From contig JAFXUU010000134.1 in assembly GCA_017524845.1 (NCBI GenBank), positions 24,782-88,781 on the forward strand: 64,000 nucleotides of DNA. The letters are read 5' to 3'. The first letter of the stretch is position 1. Each line of letters opens with the position of its first letter. The DNA is from Oscillospiraceae bacterium. Lineage in GTDB: Bacteria; Bacillota; Clostridia; Oscillospirales; Oscillospiraceae. The notes under the pieces were generated by a model. It was given only the letters and a program-made list of their open reading frames with translations. It was not told the DNA's origin and did no database searches. The translations under genes and the position numbers were made by a program. Positions 49,697 through 59,206 of the stretch are shown here, one piece after another.

Positions 49697-49741
49697 TAAA
49701 AAAACGAGTGTTCATAACCTCAAATCAGTTATGAACACTCG
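49697..49741 (-). terminator. Terminator of tRNA-Pro
   Basis: CGAGTGTTCATAAC pairs with GTTATGAACACTCG around a nine-base loop; TTTTTTT follows on the minus strand. Confidence 0.9.
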
Positions 49742-49744
49742 AAA

Positions 49745-49821
49745 TGGTCGGAGTGGCGGGACTTGAACCCGCGGCCTCATGGTCCCGAACCATGCGCGAT
49801 ACCAAACTTCGCCACACCCCG
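49745..49821 (-). tRNA. tRNA-Pro (anticodon CGG)
   Basis: 77 bases. Acceptor CGGGGTG/CACTCCG, anticodon loop TTCGGGA giving CGG, T-loop GGTTCAAGTCC, encoded CCA. It reads CCG. Confidence 0.95.
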
Positions 49822-49838
49822 AAATATCGGCAAGCGTC

Positions 49839-49867
49839 ATTCTACCACGCCCCTCCCCTTCCGTCAA
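49839..49867 (-). promoter_or_regulatory. Promoter of tRNA-Pro
   Basis: TTGACG (49862-49867), 17-base spacer, TAGAAT (49839-49844) on the minus strand. Confidence 0.82.
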
Positions 49868-49993
49868 CCCCAAATTTACCGGAAAGGGGCATACGCGGGG
49901 AATCGCACGGAGCGGCGCAGGAAAAGACGAAAAGCGCCGCGGACGGCGACTCTCTGGTGCAATCGGTTAAAACTCTTATATCCCCTCAAAAGC

Positions 49994-50082
49994 AAAATCG
50001 GAGCCCAGCGCAGCGGGTTAAGTGAGCGTCCAAATCTTTGATTTGGAAACGCGAACTTATGGAGCGCAGCGGGTCCGATTTT
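49994..50082. repeat. Large cruciform with GGAGCCC-GCGCAGCGGGT repeat, copies 2 and 3
   Basis: AAAATCGGA (49994-50002) pairs with TCCGATTTT (50074-50082). Inside lie one full repeat copy (50000-50018), a hairpin GCGTCCAAATC...GATTTGGAAACGC and a partial copy (50061-50077). Confidence 0.6.
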
Positions 50083-50089
50083 GGGAGGA

Positions 50090-50152
50090 AGAAGTCCCTG
50101 GAATCTCCGAACAATGCCGCTTGCGGCGTTGCGAGGTATTCCAGGGACTTCT
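50090..50152 (-). terminator. Long hairpin after tRNA-Gly, probable terminator
   Basis: A perfect 15-bp stem AGAAGTCCCTGGAAT/ATTCCAGGGACTTCT encloses a smaller GCCGC hairpin; TTCC follows on the minus strand. The T tail is poor. Confidence 0.55.
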
Positions 50153-50157
50153 GACGA

Positions 50158-50231
50158 TGGAGCGGATAATGGGAATCGAACCCACCTATCCGGCTTGGGA
50201 AGCCGGTGTTCTACCGATGAACTATATCCGC
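50158..50231 (-). tRNA. tRNA-Gly (anticodon CCC)
   Basis: 74 bases. Acceptor GCGGATA/TATCCGC, anticodon loop TTCCCAA giving CCC, T-loop GGTTCGATTCC, encoded CCA. It reads GGG. Confidence 0.95.
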
Positions 50232-50243
50232 ATCACGCCATGC

Positions 50244-50272
50244 AGTATAGCATAGCGCTGTTCAAAATGCAA
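50244..50272 (-). promoter_or_regulatory. Promoter of tRNA-Gly
   Basis: TTGCAT (50267-50272), 17-base spacer, TATACT (50244-50249) on the minus strand. Confidence 0.78.
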
Positions 50273-50317
50273 GTCGATTTTCAGACCGGATGGAATCATT
50301 TTTCAGCCGGATGCGTC

Positions 50318-51502
50318 CTACGCCTCCTCCGACGGGACTTCGGCTTCATCCTCCGGCTCAGCGGTCTCCGGGGGCAGCAGCTCGTCCAGGATCTGCTGCG
50401 CGGTGAGCTCTCCCCCACAGGCGGGATACTTATTCACGTCCCACCAATAACGGAGGCGCATTTCGTCGTCGCTGCGGAGGAAGGCTTCCGCGACGGCCTC
50501 GCTGATGCAGGCATAGGCGTCCACATGGTAATAGGACCCGCCGATCCGAATAATGTTCCAATACCGGCGCGCGCCGTCGACCCTGCCCTCCACCACCTGA
50601 CACTCCAGCCCGCATTCGTTGCAAAGCAGCTGATAGGCCATGGCGCAGCCCTCCGAGCCGGAGGAGCCCAGCACCAGGGCGTCGTACGCCGTATCACCGC
50701 CGCTGGGATTCAGGATGCTGCGGGCGACGGAGGTACAGCAGACCAGGGCCAGGATCCCGGCGTCTTCACCCCGGTATTCGGCGGCAATGCTCTCCGCTGT
50801 CTGCCGGACGGCCTCCAGCCGGGCCTGCGCGTCGTCGTGGGGCTCGCGGTAGGAGAAATCGAATTCCACGATCTTGCTGACGGATTCCTCCGAGGGATGG
50901 AAGATGACCGTCACCTTTGGCATGGAGGCCAGGAGCTCCGGATGCTTCCGGTAATAGCCTTCCACGTAACCATTGAGCGCACGCTCCGTGACCGTCAGGG
51001 TGGAGGTCTCCACCGCCAGGTGCTCCGTTCCGTTGACCGCCGCCAGCTCCATCATGGCGTACACGTCGCCAAGAGAGGACGCCGTGCGGACGCTCAGGAT
51101 CTCCTCCGCCGAAAGATGGTAGCTGATGCGCAGCTTGATTTCGTAATAACTGAGGATGCGGTTCACAGACTGGCTGATGTATTCCACCGCATAGGCGCCC
51201 AGGGGATAATCCCTGGTGGCCTCCAGGCAGACGCGGGAGATGTCGTCCTGCACGGAGCCGGAATAATCCACGGCGTGAACCGTCCCCGTTTCGGCGCCAG
51301 CGGCGATCAGCCCCTGCACCGCGTTCTTCATGCCGAGATAGGTATGCACTTCATAATAGGGCACGTCGGAGCGGGAGAGGTCCGTGGATTCCTCATGCCG
51401 GGTAACCGAGCTGTATTCCTTCTCATACAAGCGGCTGCAGCCGCCTGCCAGCAGCAGCGCCAGCAGTGCGGCGGCAAGCCGGAGAAAACCCCTGCGCGAC
51501 AC
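50318..51502 (-). CDS. Lipoprotein with transglutaminase-like domain
   Basis: 394 residues. N-terminal lipoprotein signal: basic MSRRGF, hydrophobic core and lipobox LLAGGC (~Cys22). The C-terminal half has a transglutaminase-like core: Cys in SEGCAMAYQLLCNECGLECQVVEG, Trp-Asn in RYWNIIRIGG and His-Asp in YYHVDAYAC, giving a Cys-His-Asp triad. Probably a wall-associated peptidase or binding protein. An acidic tail follows. It starts one base after the topoisomerase stop, so it shares that operon. Confidence 0.82.
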   Translation of the reverse strand: MSRRGFLRLAAALLALLLAGGCSRLYEKEYSSVTRHEESTDLSRSDVPYYEVHTYLGMKNAVQGLIAAGAETGTVHAVDYSGSVQDDISRVCLEATRDYPLGAYAVEYISQSVNRILSYYEIKLRISYHLSAEEILSVRTASSLGDVYAMMELAAVNGTEHLAVETSTLTVTERALNGYVEGYYRKHPELLASMPKVTVIFHPSEESVSKIVEFDFSYREPHDDAQARLEAVRQTAESIAAEYRGEDAGILALVCCTSVARSILNPSGGDTAYDALVLGSSGSEGCAMAYQLLCNECGLECQVVEGRVDGARRYWNIIRIGGSYYHVDAYACISEAVAEAFLRSDDEMRLRYWWDVNKYPACGGELTAQQILDELLPPETAEPEDEAEVPSEEA

Positions 51503-51503
51503 C

Positions 51504-53753
51504 TTATTCCCCTTCCATGCTCATCTGCGTCTCCCCCACGTCTTCGGGCTTCAGCAGCGCGCCTGCGGCCGGAAGGCTGCGCGCCGTATACCGCGAGCGG
51601 TTGACGACGGCGGAATCTGACGTGAAATGCGCGTCTTTCAGCCGATACTTCGGCTTCAGGGTCATCAGCTGTACGCCCTGGCTGTCCCTGGTGGTCTTTT
51701 CCGTGAGCTGCGCCGTATTCAGGATCAGGGCCCGTCCCTCCGTGGAGGTCAGTACGACCTCCGTTTCTCCCCGGAAGGGCAGGATCGCCCGGACGTGCGA
51801 CTTGTCGGAATAAGCGCCGGTGAGCTTCCTGCGGTTCGTTTTCGTCGTATAAGCGCCCAGGCCCACCCTCGCGCCCTTTCCGTTTTCAAAGACGAAGAGG
51901 ACGCTGCCGCCGTAGTCCCCGGGATCGATGACCGTGACGACGCTCTCCCCCTCGTCCATCTGGAGCTTCGTGGGCAGAAAGACGCCCAGGGCAGAGGCAC
52001 GCCCGTCCTCAAATTCGCTGAGTCGGGTCTTGTATACCTGGCAGCGGTCGGTGAAAACCAGCAGCTCCGATCGGTTGGTCGCCTCAAAGGTGAGGCGAAG
52101 CGCGTCGTCCTCCTTGAATTTCTGTTCGCCGCTCATGCGCAGGGACTGGGCGGTGATTTTTTTGAGATAACCGTGCTGGCTGAGGAATACGGTCACGGGA
52201 TAATCCGGCGTGGTTTCCTCCTCCGGCTCCTCCGCCAGCTCATCCTTATATACCAGGGTCGTCCGGCGGGGCGCGCCGTACTGCTTGATGGCCTTCTCCA
52301 GCTCCTGACGGATGATGGCGTGGATGCGGCTGCGCCTGTTCAGCGTGTCCTCCAGGTCCGCGATCTCCTTTTCCAGGTTCTCCGTGTCCTTGATCTGCCG
52401 CAGGATATATTCCTTATTGATGTTGCGGAGCTTGATCTCCGCCACGAATTCCGCCTGCGCCTCGTCGATGCCGAAGCCGATCATCAGATTCGGCACCACC
52501 TCCGCGTCCGATTCCGTATTGCGGATGATGGCGATGGCCTTGTCGATGTCCAGCAGGATCTTCCCCAGGCCCTTCAGCAGATGCAGCCGCTCCTTTTTCC
52601 GGCTCAGCTCGAAATGCACCCGCCGACGCACAGACTCCGAGCGCCAGGCCACCCATTCCTCCAGGATCTCCCGGACGCCCAGCACCCGGGGCATCCCGGC
52701 GATTAGCACGTTGAAATTGCAGGAGAACGGATCCTCCAGCGGGGTCAGCTTGAAAAGGCGCTGCATGACCCGGTCCGGATCGGTGCCTCGCTTCAGGTCG
52801 ATGGCCAGCTTCAGACCGCTGAGATCCGTTTCGTCCCGCATGTCGGCGATCTCCTTGAGCTTCCCCGTCTTCACGAGCTCGGCCACCTTGTCGATGACGG
52901 CCTCCGCTGTGGTGGTATAGGGGATCTCGTAGATCTCGATGATGTTGCTCGCCTTGTCGTAGCGCCATTTGGCCCGGACGCGGAAGCTGCCCCGACCGGT
53001 GCGGTAGATCTCCTCCATCTCCGCCCGGTCGTAGAGGATCTCGCCGCCGGTGGGAAAATCCGGCGCGGGCATGATGCCGAGAAGATCCGTCTCCGGATCC
53101 CGGATATACTCGATGGCCGCCTGACAGACCTCCGTCAGATTGAAGCCGCAAAGGTTGCTGGCCATGCCCACGGCGATGCCCAGATTGGCGGAGACCAGCA
53201 CGTTGGGGAAGGTGGTGGGCAGGAGCGTCGGCTCCTTCATGCCCCCGTCGTAGGAATCCACGAAATCCACGGTGTCCTTGTCGATGTCCCGGAAGAGCTC
53301 GGCGCAGACGGGGGCCAGCTTCGCTTCGGTGTATCTGGAGGCGGCATAGGCCATGTCCCGGGAATAGACCTTGCCGAAATTGCCCTTGGAATCCACAAAG
53401 GGCGTCAGCAGCGCGCCGTAGCCCTTGCTGAGACGCACCATGGTATCGTATATGGCGGCGTCGCCGTGGGGATTCAGCTTCATGGTGCTGCCCACGATGT
53501 TGGCGGACTTCGTCCGCGCGCCGTTGAGCAGGCCCATCTTATACATGGTATAGAGGAGCTTCCTGTGGGAAGGCTTGAACCCGTCGATCTCCGGGATGGC
53601 CCGGGAAACGATGACGCTCATGGCATAGGGCATGAAGTTCGTTTCCAGCGTCTCCGTGACGGGCTGCTCCGTGACCTCCGCCCGGAGGCCCTCCACGTTT
53701 TCCGCACCGGGGGTCTTTTTTCCCGTCTCCTCTGTGCGCTTTTTCCTTGCCAT
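51504..53753 (-). CDS. Type II DNA topoisomerase subunit A (ParC/GyrA-like, clostridial second copy)
   Basis: 749 residues. Winged-helix/tower region with active-site Tyr141 (AYAASRYTEAKL), preceded by the GAR/QDR-like DGFKPSHRKLLYTMYKMG and NPHGDAAIYDTMVR. A coiled-coil segment (~440-480) and a C-terminal beta-pinwheel follow. The GyrA box is not evident, favouring decatenation. With the downstream partner at 53769 it makes an A2B2 enzyme; it is 15 bases away from it. Many clostridia have such a pair besides gyrAB. The N-terminus is ~25 residues longer than usual and charged. Confidence 0.93.
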   Translation of the reverse strand: MARKKRTEETGKKTPGAENVEGLRAEVTEQPVTETLETNFMPYAMSVIVSRAIPEIDGFKPSHRKLLYTMYKMGLLNGARTKSANIVGSTMKLNPHGDAAIYDTMVRLSKGYGALLTPFVDSKGNFGKVYSRDMAYAASRYTEAKLAPVCAELFRDIDKDTVDFVDSYDGGMKEPTLLPTTFPNVLVSANLGIAVGMASNLCGFNLTEVCQAAIEYIRDPETDLLGIMPAPDFPTGGEILYDRAEMEEIYRTGRGSFRVRAKWRYDKASNIIEIYEIPYTTTAEAVIDKVAELVKTGKLKEIADMRDETDLSGLKLAIDLKRGTDPDRVMQRLFKLTPLEDPFSCNFNVLIAGMPRVLGVREILEEWVAWRSESVRRRVHFELSRKKERLHLLKGLGKILLDIDKAIAIIRNTESDAEVVPNLMIGFGIDEAQAEFVAEIKLRNINKEYILRQIKDTENLEKEIADLEDTLNRRSRIHAIIRQELEKAIKQYGAPRRTTLVYKDELAEEPEEETTPDYPVTVFLSQHGYLKKITAQSLRMSGEQKFKEDDALRLTFEATNRSELLVFTDRCQVYKTRLSEFEDGRASALGVFLPTKLQMDEGESVVTVIDPGDYGGSVLFVFENGKGARVGLGAYTTKTNRRKLTGAYSDKSHVRAILPFRGETEVVLTSTEGRALILNTAQLTEKTTRDSQGVQLMTLKPKYRLKDAHFTSDSAVVNRSRYTARSLPAAGALLKPEDVGETQMSMEGE

Positions 53754-53768
53754 TCAGCCCGCCCCCTC

Positions 53769-55757
53769 TCAGGAAACGTCCAGCTGGTCGATATAGCGCC
53801 AGCCGTTTTCCGCGATGTGTTCCTTCCGGCCCTGAAGATTGTCTCCCTCCAGCAGGTCGAAGGTCTGCGCCATGGCCTTCTCATCCGTAGGCATGACCTT
53901 GATGAGCCGCCTTGTCGCCGGATTCATGGTGGTCAGCCACATCATCTCCGGGTCGTTCTCACCCAGGCCCTTGGAGCGCTGGATCACGGGCTTCGCGTTC
54001 TCTCCCAGCTCCGCCAGGATATCCGCCTTGTCCTTTTCCGTATAGGCAAACCAGGTCTTGCCCTTATAATTGATCTCATAGAGGGGGGACTCGGCGATGT
54101 AAACGTAGCCCAGGCGGATCAGCGAGGGGATGAGGCGGTAGATCATGGTGAGGATCAGCGTGCGGATCTGATAGCCGTCCACGTCCGCGTCGGTGCAGAT
54201 GATGACCTTACTCCAGCGAAGGTTTTCGATGTCAAAGGTGTTGATATCCTTGTTGTGCTTGTCGTTCACCTCCACGCCGCAGCCCAGCACCTTCAGAAGA
54301 TCCGTGATGATCTCGCTCTTGAAAATGCGGGCGTAATCGGCCTTCAGGCAGTTGAGGATCTTTCCGCGCACGGGCATGATCCCCTGGAACTCCGCGTCCC
54401 GGCTCTGCTTGCAGGCCCCCAGGGCGGAATCCCCCTCCACGATGTAGATCTCCCGGCGGCTCACGTCCTTCGTGCGGCAGTCCACGAATTTTTCGATGCG
54501 GCTGGTGAGGTCCACGGAGCCGGTGAGCTTCTTTTTCATGTTCTGCCGGGTGCGCTCCGCCGTTTCCCGGCTGCGCTTGTTCACCAGCACCTGCTCCATG
54601 ATCCGCTCCGCGTCCCGGGGATTCTCGATGAAGTAGATCTCCAGCTTGGATTTGAAGAACTCCGTCATGGCCTCCTGGATGAAGCGGTTGGTGATGGCCT
54701 TTTTGGTCTGGTTCTCATAGGAGGTACGGGTGGAAAAACAGTTCGTCACCAGGATGAGGCAGTCCTGAATGTCGCTGAAGGTGACCTTCGATTCGTTTTT
54801 TTGATACTTGCCCTGTTTTTTCAGCAGCGTGTCGACGGCGGAAACGAAGGCGCTTCGGGTGGCCTTTTCCGGCGCGCCGCCGTATTCCAGCCAGGAGGAA
54901 TTGTGATAGTATTCGATGCGGTTCGTCTTGTTGGAGAAGCAGAAGGCGGCGGAGAGCTTCACCTTGTAATCCGGCATATCCTCCCGGTCCCGGCCCCGGC
55001 GCTCGGCCTCGATGTACTCCGGCAGCGTGAGGGAATCCTCCCCCGCCAGCTCCGCCACGTAATCCCGGATGCCGTTTTCATAGACGTATTCCGTTTCCCG
55101 GAAGCCCTTTTCCTCCTCGATCCGGAGGCGGAAGAGGACGCCGCTGTTCACCACCGCCTGCTTCTTCATCACGTCCTCGAAGTATTCCGCGGGGATGGCG
55201 ATATCGGTGAAGACCTCCAGGTCCGGCTTCCAGCGGATGCGGGAGCCGGTGCGCTTTTTTGCATAGGGCTCGGACCGCAGTCCGCCCACGTTCTCCCCCT
55301 TCTCAAAGTGGAGATCGTATTTCTTCCCGTCCCGCCAGACGGTCACGTCCATGTATTCCGAGGAATACTGGGTGGCGCAGGAGCCGAGGCCGTTGAGGCC
55401 CAGAGAATACTCGTAGTTGTCCCCGCCCTCGTTGTCGTATTTGCCCCCGGCGTAGAGCTCGCAGAAGACGAGCTCCCAGTTATATCGCTTCTCCGCGGGG
55501 TTGTAGTCCACGGGACAGCCCCGGCCAAAATCCTCCACCTCGATGGACCTGTCCCGATAGCTGGTGAGGATGATCTCCCGGCCGTAGCCCTCCCGGGCCT
55601 CGTCGATGGAATTGGAGAGGATCTCAAACACCGCGTGCTCGCAGCCCTCCAGCCCGTCGGAGCCGAAGATGACGCCCGGACGCTTGCGTACCCGGTCCGC
55701 CCCCTTCAGGGAGGAAATGCTCTCGTTTCCGTATTCCTTGTTCGTTCGTTTAGCCAT
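53769..55757 (-). CDS. Type II DNA topoisomerase subunit B (ParE/GyrB-like, clostridial second copy)
   Basis: 662 residues. GHKL ATPase: NSIDEAREGYG (ATP-Mg Glu/Asn), GRGCPVDYNP, SLGLNGLGSCATQYSS (ATP lid). Toprim: YIVEGDSALGACKQSRDAEFQG, PVRGKILN and TDADVDGYQIRTLILT. The usual SAGGSAKQ is SALGACKQ and DGAHIRTL is DGYQIRTL, small departures that mark this clostridial branch. It provides strand-passage energy for the A subunit downstream. First gene of the operon 55757 to 50318 after the hydrolase. Confidence 0.93.
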   Translation of the reverse strand: MAKRTNKEYGNESISSLKGADRVRKRPGVIFGSDGLEGCEHAVFEILSNSIDEAREGYGREIILTSYRDRSIEVEDFGRGCPVDYNPAEKRYNWELVFCELYAGGKYDNEGGDNYEYSLGLNGLGSCATQYSSEYMDVTVWRDGKKYDLHFEKGENVGGLRSEPYAKKRTGSRIRWKPDLEVFTDIAIPAEYFEDVMKKQAVVNSGVLFRLRIEEEKGFRETEYVYENGIRDYVAELAGEDSLTLPEYIEAERRGRDREDMPDYKVKLSAAFCFSNKTNRIEYYHNSSWLEYGGAPEKATRSAFVSAVDTLLKKQGKYQKNESKVTFSDIQDCLILVTNCFSTRTSYENQTKKAITNRFIQEAMTEFFKSKLEIYFIENPRDAERIMEQVLVNKRSRETAERTRQNMKKKLTGSVDLTSRIEKFVDCRTKDVSRREIYIVEGDSALGACKQSRDAEFQGIMPVRGKILNCLKADYARIFKSEIITDLLKVLGCGVEVNDKHNKDINTFDIENLRWSKVIICTDADVDGYQIRTLILTMIYRLIPSLIRLGYVYIAESPLYEINYKGKTWFAYTEKDKADILAELGENAKPVIQRSKGLGENDPEMMWLTTMNPATRRLIKVMPTDEKAMAQTFDLLEGDNLQGRKEHIAENGWRYIDQLDVS

Positions 55758-55799
55758 AGCGATACTGCCCGGCGGCGCCGGGCTCTCCTTTTCTCCGGG

Positions 55800-56486
55800 T
55801 TATTTCAGCAGGAAGCCCACGCCGTCCTGCTCATACAGCTTCGCGGGTATGGGGAAGGGCGGCTCCTTCGCCTCCAGCTTCCCTGCCAGCGCGGCGTCGC
55901 AGCAGGCCAGAAGGCGGTCCAGGATCTCCGGCTGCTGGGGCATGGGCCCGTGGGCGGGATAGATCTTATCAAAGGACTCCGACATGCGCCGCAGCCGCTC
56001 CAGGCTGTCCCGGTAGGCCGGCAGGCTCCGTTGGGCGCCGAACATGAAGATGGCCGAGGCGGCCACCGTGTCGCCGCTGAAGAGATACCTGCGCTCCCTG
56101 TCCAGGATCGCCAGGCTGCCGCAGGTGTGGCCGGGGATCAGCAGCGCCTCCGCCCGGCGGCCGCCCAGGTCCGCCTGCTCCCTGTCCTCCAGGGCCCGGT
56201 GGGGCTTGCCGGGATTGCGCTCCTCATAATAGGCAAATTCCGAGGGATGGAGATAAGGCGCGCCGAACTGATCGTTGCAGCCCATATGGTCCGGGTCGGC
56301 ATGGGTGTTGACCAGCATGACGGGCTTATCCGTCAGGGACCGGACGACGCTTTTCAGATCCCCGGCGCCGTTGCCGGTGTCGATGAGAAGGGCGCGCTCG
56401 CTGCCCGCCAGCAGATAGCTGCGGACCATGCCCTCCTCGATGGCCCAGGTGCTTTCGTCGATGCTTACGATCTCATAGGCTCCCAT
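55800..56486 (-). CDS. Metallo-beta-lactamase-fold hydrolase
   Basis: 228 residues. Metal motif NTHADPDHMG (HxDxDH type), second-shell His in LIPGHTCGS, Asp in FSGDTV and His in YPAHGPMPQ, a full dinuclear site. It begins SYLLAGSERALLIDTGNG. Members act as thioesterases, glyoxalase II-like or quorum-signal hydrolases; no more can be said. It lies 12 bases downstream of the GH3 gene, so it may be the last gene of that transcript. Confidence 0.93.
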   Translation of the reverse strand: MGAYEIVSIDESTWAIEEGMVRSYLLAGSERALLIDTGNGAGDLKSVVRSLTDKPVMLVNTHADPDHMGCNDQFGAPYLHPSEFAYYEERNPGKPHRALEDREQADLGGRRAEALLIPGHTCGSLAILDRERRYLFSGDTVAASAIFMFGAQRSLPAYRDSLERLRRMSESFDKIYPAHGPMPQQPEILDRLLACCDAALAGKLEAKEPPFPIPAKLYEQDGVGFLLK

Positions 56487-56498
56487 GTATGATCCTCC

Positions 56499-59102
56499 TT
56501 ATTCCCGCACAAGAAACGGGAGCACGCTTTCCTTCGTGTCTCCGCCGCGGCTCACCCGAACCGCGACCGTACACAGTCCCGGTCCGACGGCGACGGCCTC
56601 TCCCCCTTCGATGCGCACGACCTTCTCGTCGGAGCTGCGGAGGAAGGCGGACGACGTATCGATCCGCCGGGCGTCAAGCAGCGTCGCCGTGACCGAAAGG
56701 GCAGCCCGCTCGCCCGGCGCCAGGATCCGCTTCGGACAGCGGAGGGTCACGGCGCTGAGCGGCGCGTCCCACTTGCCGGAAACGGTGATCTTCTCCCCGG
56801 CGATCTCCGCGTCCTCCCCAGCCGAGGCGGCCAGCCAGAGATACCATTCTCCCTCCGGAACGACATACCGTTTTGTCGGCGTATGCCAGACCTTCAGCTC
56901 GGAGACCGGCAGACGGAGGGTGACGCGGCGGGCTTCGCCGGGCTTCAGGCTGAGCTTTCGGAACTGCACGAGCCTGCGGTAGGCCTGGTTGTGCCAGAGC
57001 CCCAGCTTCCTGGCATAGAGCTGCACCACCTCGGAGGCCTCCATCGCCCCCAGGTTCGCCACCGTCACGGAGACCTCCAGCTCGCCGTTCGGCGATACCT
57101 CGGAGGCTTCGACATGGAAATCGGAATACACGAATTCCCCGTAGCTGAGTCCGTGGCCGAAGGGGAACAGCGGCTTCCCCAGCCAGTATTGATAGGTCCT
57201 GCCCATCTGATTGGGGGTGTCCAGAGGGCGGATGCCGTAGGACGCGATATCCGGCAGCTCCCCGTCGTCGTTGTACCAGGTCTCGCAGCTGCGTCCGGAG
57301 GGGCTGACAAGCCCGAAGAGCACCCGGGCGATGGCCTCGCCCTGGCTCTCACCTGCATAAGCCGCCCAAAGCACCGCCGGGACGTGGGAGAGGAAGCAGC
57401 CCGTCACCGGCCCGGAGGTGATGAGCACCACCGCTGTATTGGGATTCCGTTCCAACAGCTGACAGATCTTCTCATCCTGCCCGTACGGCAGGGCCAAGGT
57501 CTCCCGGTCGCGGCCCTCGCTGGTGACGCCGGGATCCGTCCCGGCGACGACGATCACCGCGTCGGCCTCCGCCGCCTTATCCAGGGCTTCCGCCCACAGC
57601 TCGCCGTCTTCCCTTCCCACGTCCGGGTCCTCCACCGGATGCCGGGGCGTCGGCGGGGGCAGCTGGGCCCGCTCCGCTCTGCGGGCGGCAAGCTGCCGGT
57701 TCAGCTCCTTCACCGGCTCGGGGGTGCGGGCGTCGAAGTATTCGTCCATGGTCATGCCGTTGTCGGCGGCGGCCCGCTCCAGCACGGGGAAGCGCTTTTC
57801 TCCCTCCAGCGGCTTATCCACGATGTGCCAGCCCTTGGCGTATTCCACGGTGAAGCCCAGTCGCTCGCCCATATCCCGGATGCCCTGCAGCGGGGGCACG
57901 GAAACCCTTGTGTCCGCATAGCCGCCGATGGAATAGCTCCCCAGCTGACGGTAGATGGCGTTAGGCCCGATCACCAGGAGCTTCTTCTGCTTCTCCGGCT
58001 TCAGCGGCAGCAGCGCGTCCTCGTTCTTCAGCAGGGTCATGGACGCTTCCGCCGCTTTCAGGGCCGTGTCGGCGTGGGCGGAGCTGCAGATCGTTTCCTC
58101 CCCGAAGGAATGCCAGGGCAGGTTCTCCGCCGGGTCGAACTCGCCCAGGCGGAAGCGGGCCGTGAAGGCGTGCACCAGCGCCTTGTCCATGGCATCCTCG
58201 GTGGTGAGTCCTTCCGCCAGCGCCGTCTTCAGCCAGACCTTGTAGTCGTTGCCGCAGCAGATGTCCGTTCCGGCGTTCAGCGCCAGAGCCGCGCCCTCCT
58301 GCATGGTGGAAGCGTAGAAATGGCCCCGGGGCTGGCCCCACATGAGATTGTAGTTGGGACCGACGTCCCCCACGGCTCCGTCGTCGGAGACCACGTAGCC
58401 GTCGAAGCCCCATTCGTCCCGCAGGATGTCCTGCAGGAGATGCTCGTTCACGCTGCAGGGGACGCCGGAGATGCGGTTGTACGCCGTCATGACCGACTGG
58501 GCCTTCCCTTCCCGGAAACAGCGCTCGAACACCGGCAGGAAATATTCCCGCAGGGTCGCCTCGTCCACGTCGGAGGAAGCGGAATTGCGGTTGTATTCCG
58601 AATTGTTGGCCGCGAAGTGCTTGGGCGTGGATACCGCCTTTAAGTATTTTTCGTCCTCTCCCTGAATGCCCCGTACGTAGGCGGCGGCCAGGGAGCCCGC
58701 CAGCAGCGGGTCCTCTCCGAAGGCTTCGTCATTCCTTCCCCAGCGGGGATCCCGGCCCATGTTGACCGTGGGGCACCAATAGTCCAGCTCCTTGCCGTTC
58801 AGGTTATACAGCGCGCGCATCTCGTCGGAGATGGCGGCGGCAGTCTCCTTCACCAGCTGTGGGTCCCAGGTGTTGGCCAGGGCCAGGCACACAGGGAAGG
58901 AGGTAGCCTCGCCGAAGGCGGAAAAGACCGGGATCACCCCGTGGGAGGCCTCGTTCCACCAGGTCCAGGCGCGGACGCCCAGCCGGGGGATCGCCGGCGC
59001 GTCGAAGCTCAGCTGGCCGATTTTTTCTTCCAGGGTCATGCGGGAAATCAGGTCAAGTGCGCGGGCCTCAAAGGGGAGGCTCGTATCCCGATAGGCTTCC
59101 AT
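56499..59102 (-). CDS. GH3 beta-glycosidase with C-terminal Ig-like domain
   Basis: 867 residues from ATG 59102, eight bases after AAAGGA. No signal peptide. GH3 N-terminal barrel (MTLEEKIGQLS, DPRWGRNDEAFGEDP, VSTPKHFAANN) with the nucleophile Asp in GYVVSDDGAVGD; then GH3 C-terminal domain (LKNEDALLPL...VIGPNA, DAVIVVAGTD), Fn3-like domain (EFVYSDFHVEASEVSPNGELEVSVTVANLG) and a final Big2-like domain (SSDEKVVRIEGGEAVAVGPG). Likely a beta-glucosidase or beta-xylosidase working on imported oligosaccharides. Convergent-divergent arrangement with CE15 and GH67 supports xylan use. Confidence 0.92.
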   Translation of the reverse strand: MEAYRDTSLPFEARALDLISRMTLEEKIGQLSFDAPAIPRLGVRAWTWWNEASHGVIPVFSAFGEATSFPVCLALANTWDPQLVKETAAAISDEMRALYNLNGKELDYWCPTVNMGRDPRWGRNDEAFGEDPLLAGSLAAAYVRGIQGEDEKYLKAVSTPKHFAANNSEYNRNSASSDVDEATLREYFLPVFERCFREGKAQSVMTAYNRISGVPCSVNEHLLQDILRDEWGFDGYVVSDDGAVGDVGPNYNLMWGQPRGHFYASTMQEGAALALNAGTDICCGNDYKVWLKTALAEGLTTEDAMDKALVHAFTARFRLGEFDPAENLPWHSFGEETICSSAHADTALKAAEASMTLLKNEDALLPLKPEKQKKLLVIGPNAIYRQLGSYSIGGYADTRVSVPPLQGIRDMGERLGFTVEYAKGWHIVDKPLEGEKRFPVLERAAADNGMTMDEYFDARTPEPVKELNRQLAARRAERAQLPPPTPRHPVEDPDVGREDGELWAEALDKAAEADAVIVVAGTDPGVTSEGRDRETLALPYGQDEKICQLLERNPNTAVVLITSGPVTGCFLSHVPAVLWAAYAGESQGEAIARVLFGLVSPSGRSCETWYNDDGELPDIASYGIRPLDTPNQMGRTYQYWLGKPLFPFGHGLSYGEFVYSDFHVEASEVSPNGELEVSVTVANLGAMEASEVVQLYARKLGLWHNQAYRRLVQFRKLSLKPGEARRVTLRLPVSELKVWHTPTKRYVVPEGEWYLWLAASAGEDAEIAGEKITVSGKWDAPLSAVTLRCPKRILAPGERAALSVTATLLDARRIDTSSAFLRSSDEKVVRIEGGEAVAVGPGLCTVAVRVSRGGDTKESVLPFLVRE

Positions 59103-59133
59103 AATCACGTTCCTTTCGTTTCCGTCTTCTCCG

Positions 59134-59162
59134 TTTCCATCTTCCGCGATCTGTGCTATAAT
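59134..59162 (+). promoter_or_regulatory. Promoter of the CE15 gene
   Basis: TTTCCA (59134-59139) and TATAAT (59157-59162), 17-base spacer, diverging from the GH3 gene. Confidence 0.62.
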
Positions 59163-59206
59163 GCCGACGATATGAACTGAGGGCCGGTGGGCCCGGGAGG
59201 TAAACC

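Noticed and set aside
53466-56492. A ~1000-codon plus-strand frame opposite the topoisomerase genes
   Set aside because: It is the antisense of parE/parC-like genes and the hydrolase with low-complexity composition and no ribosome site.
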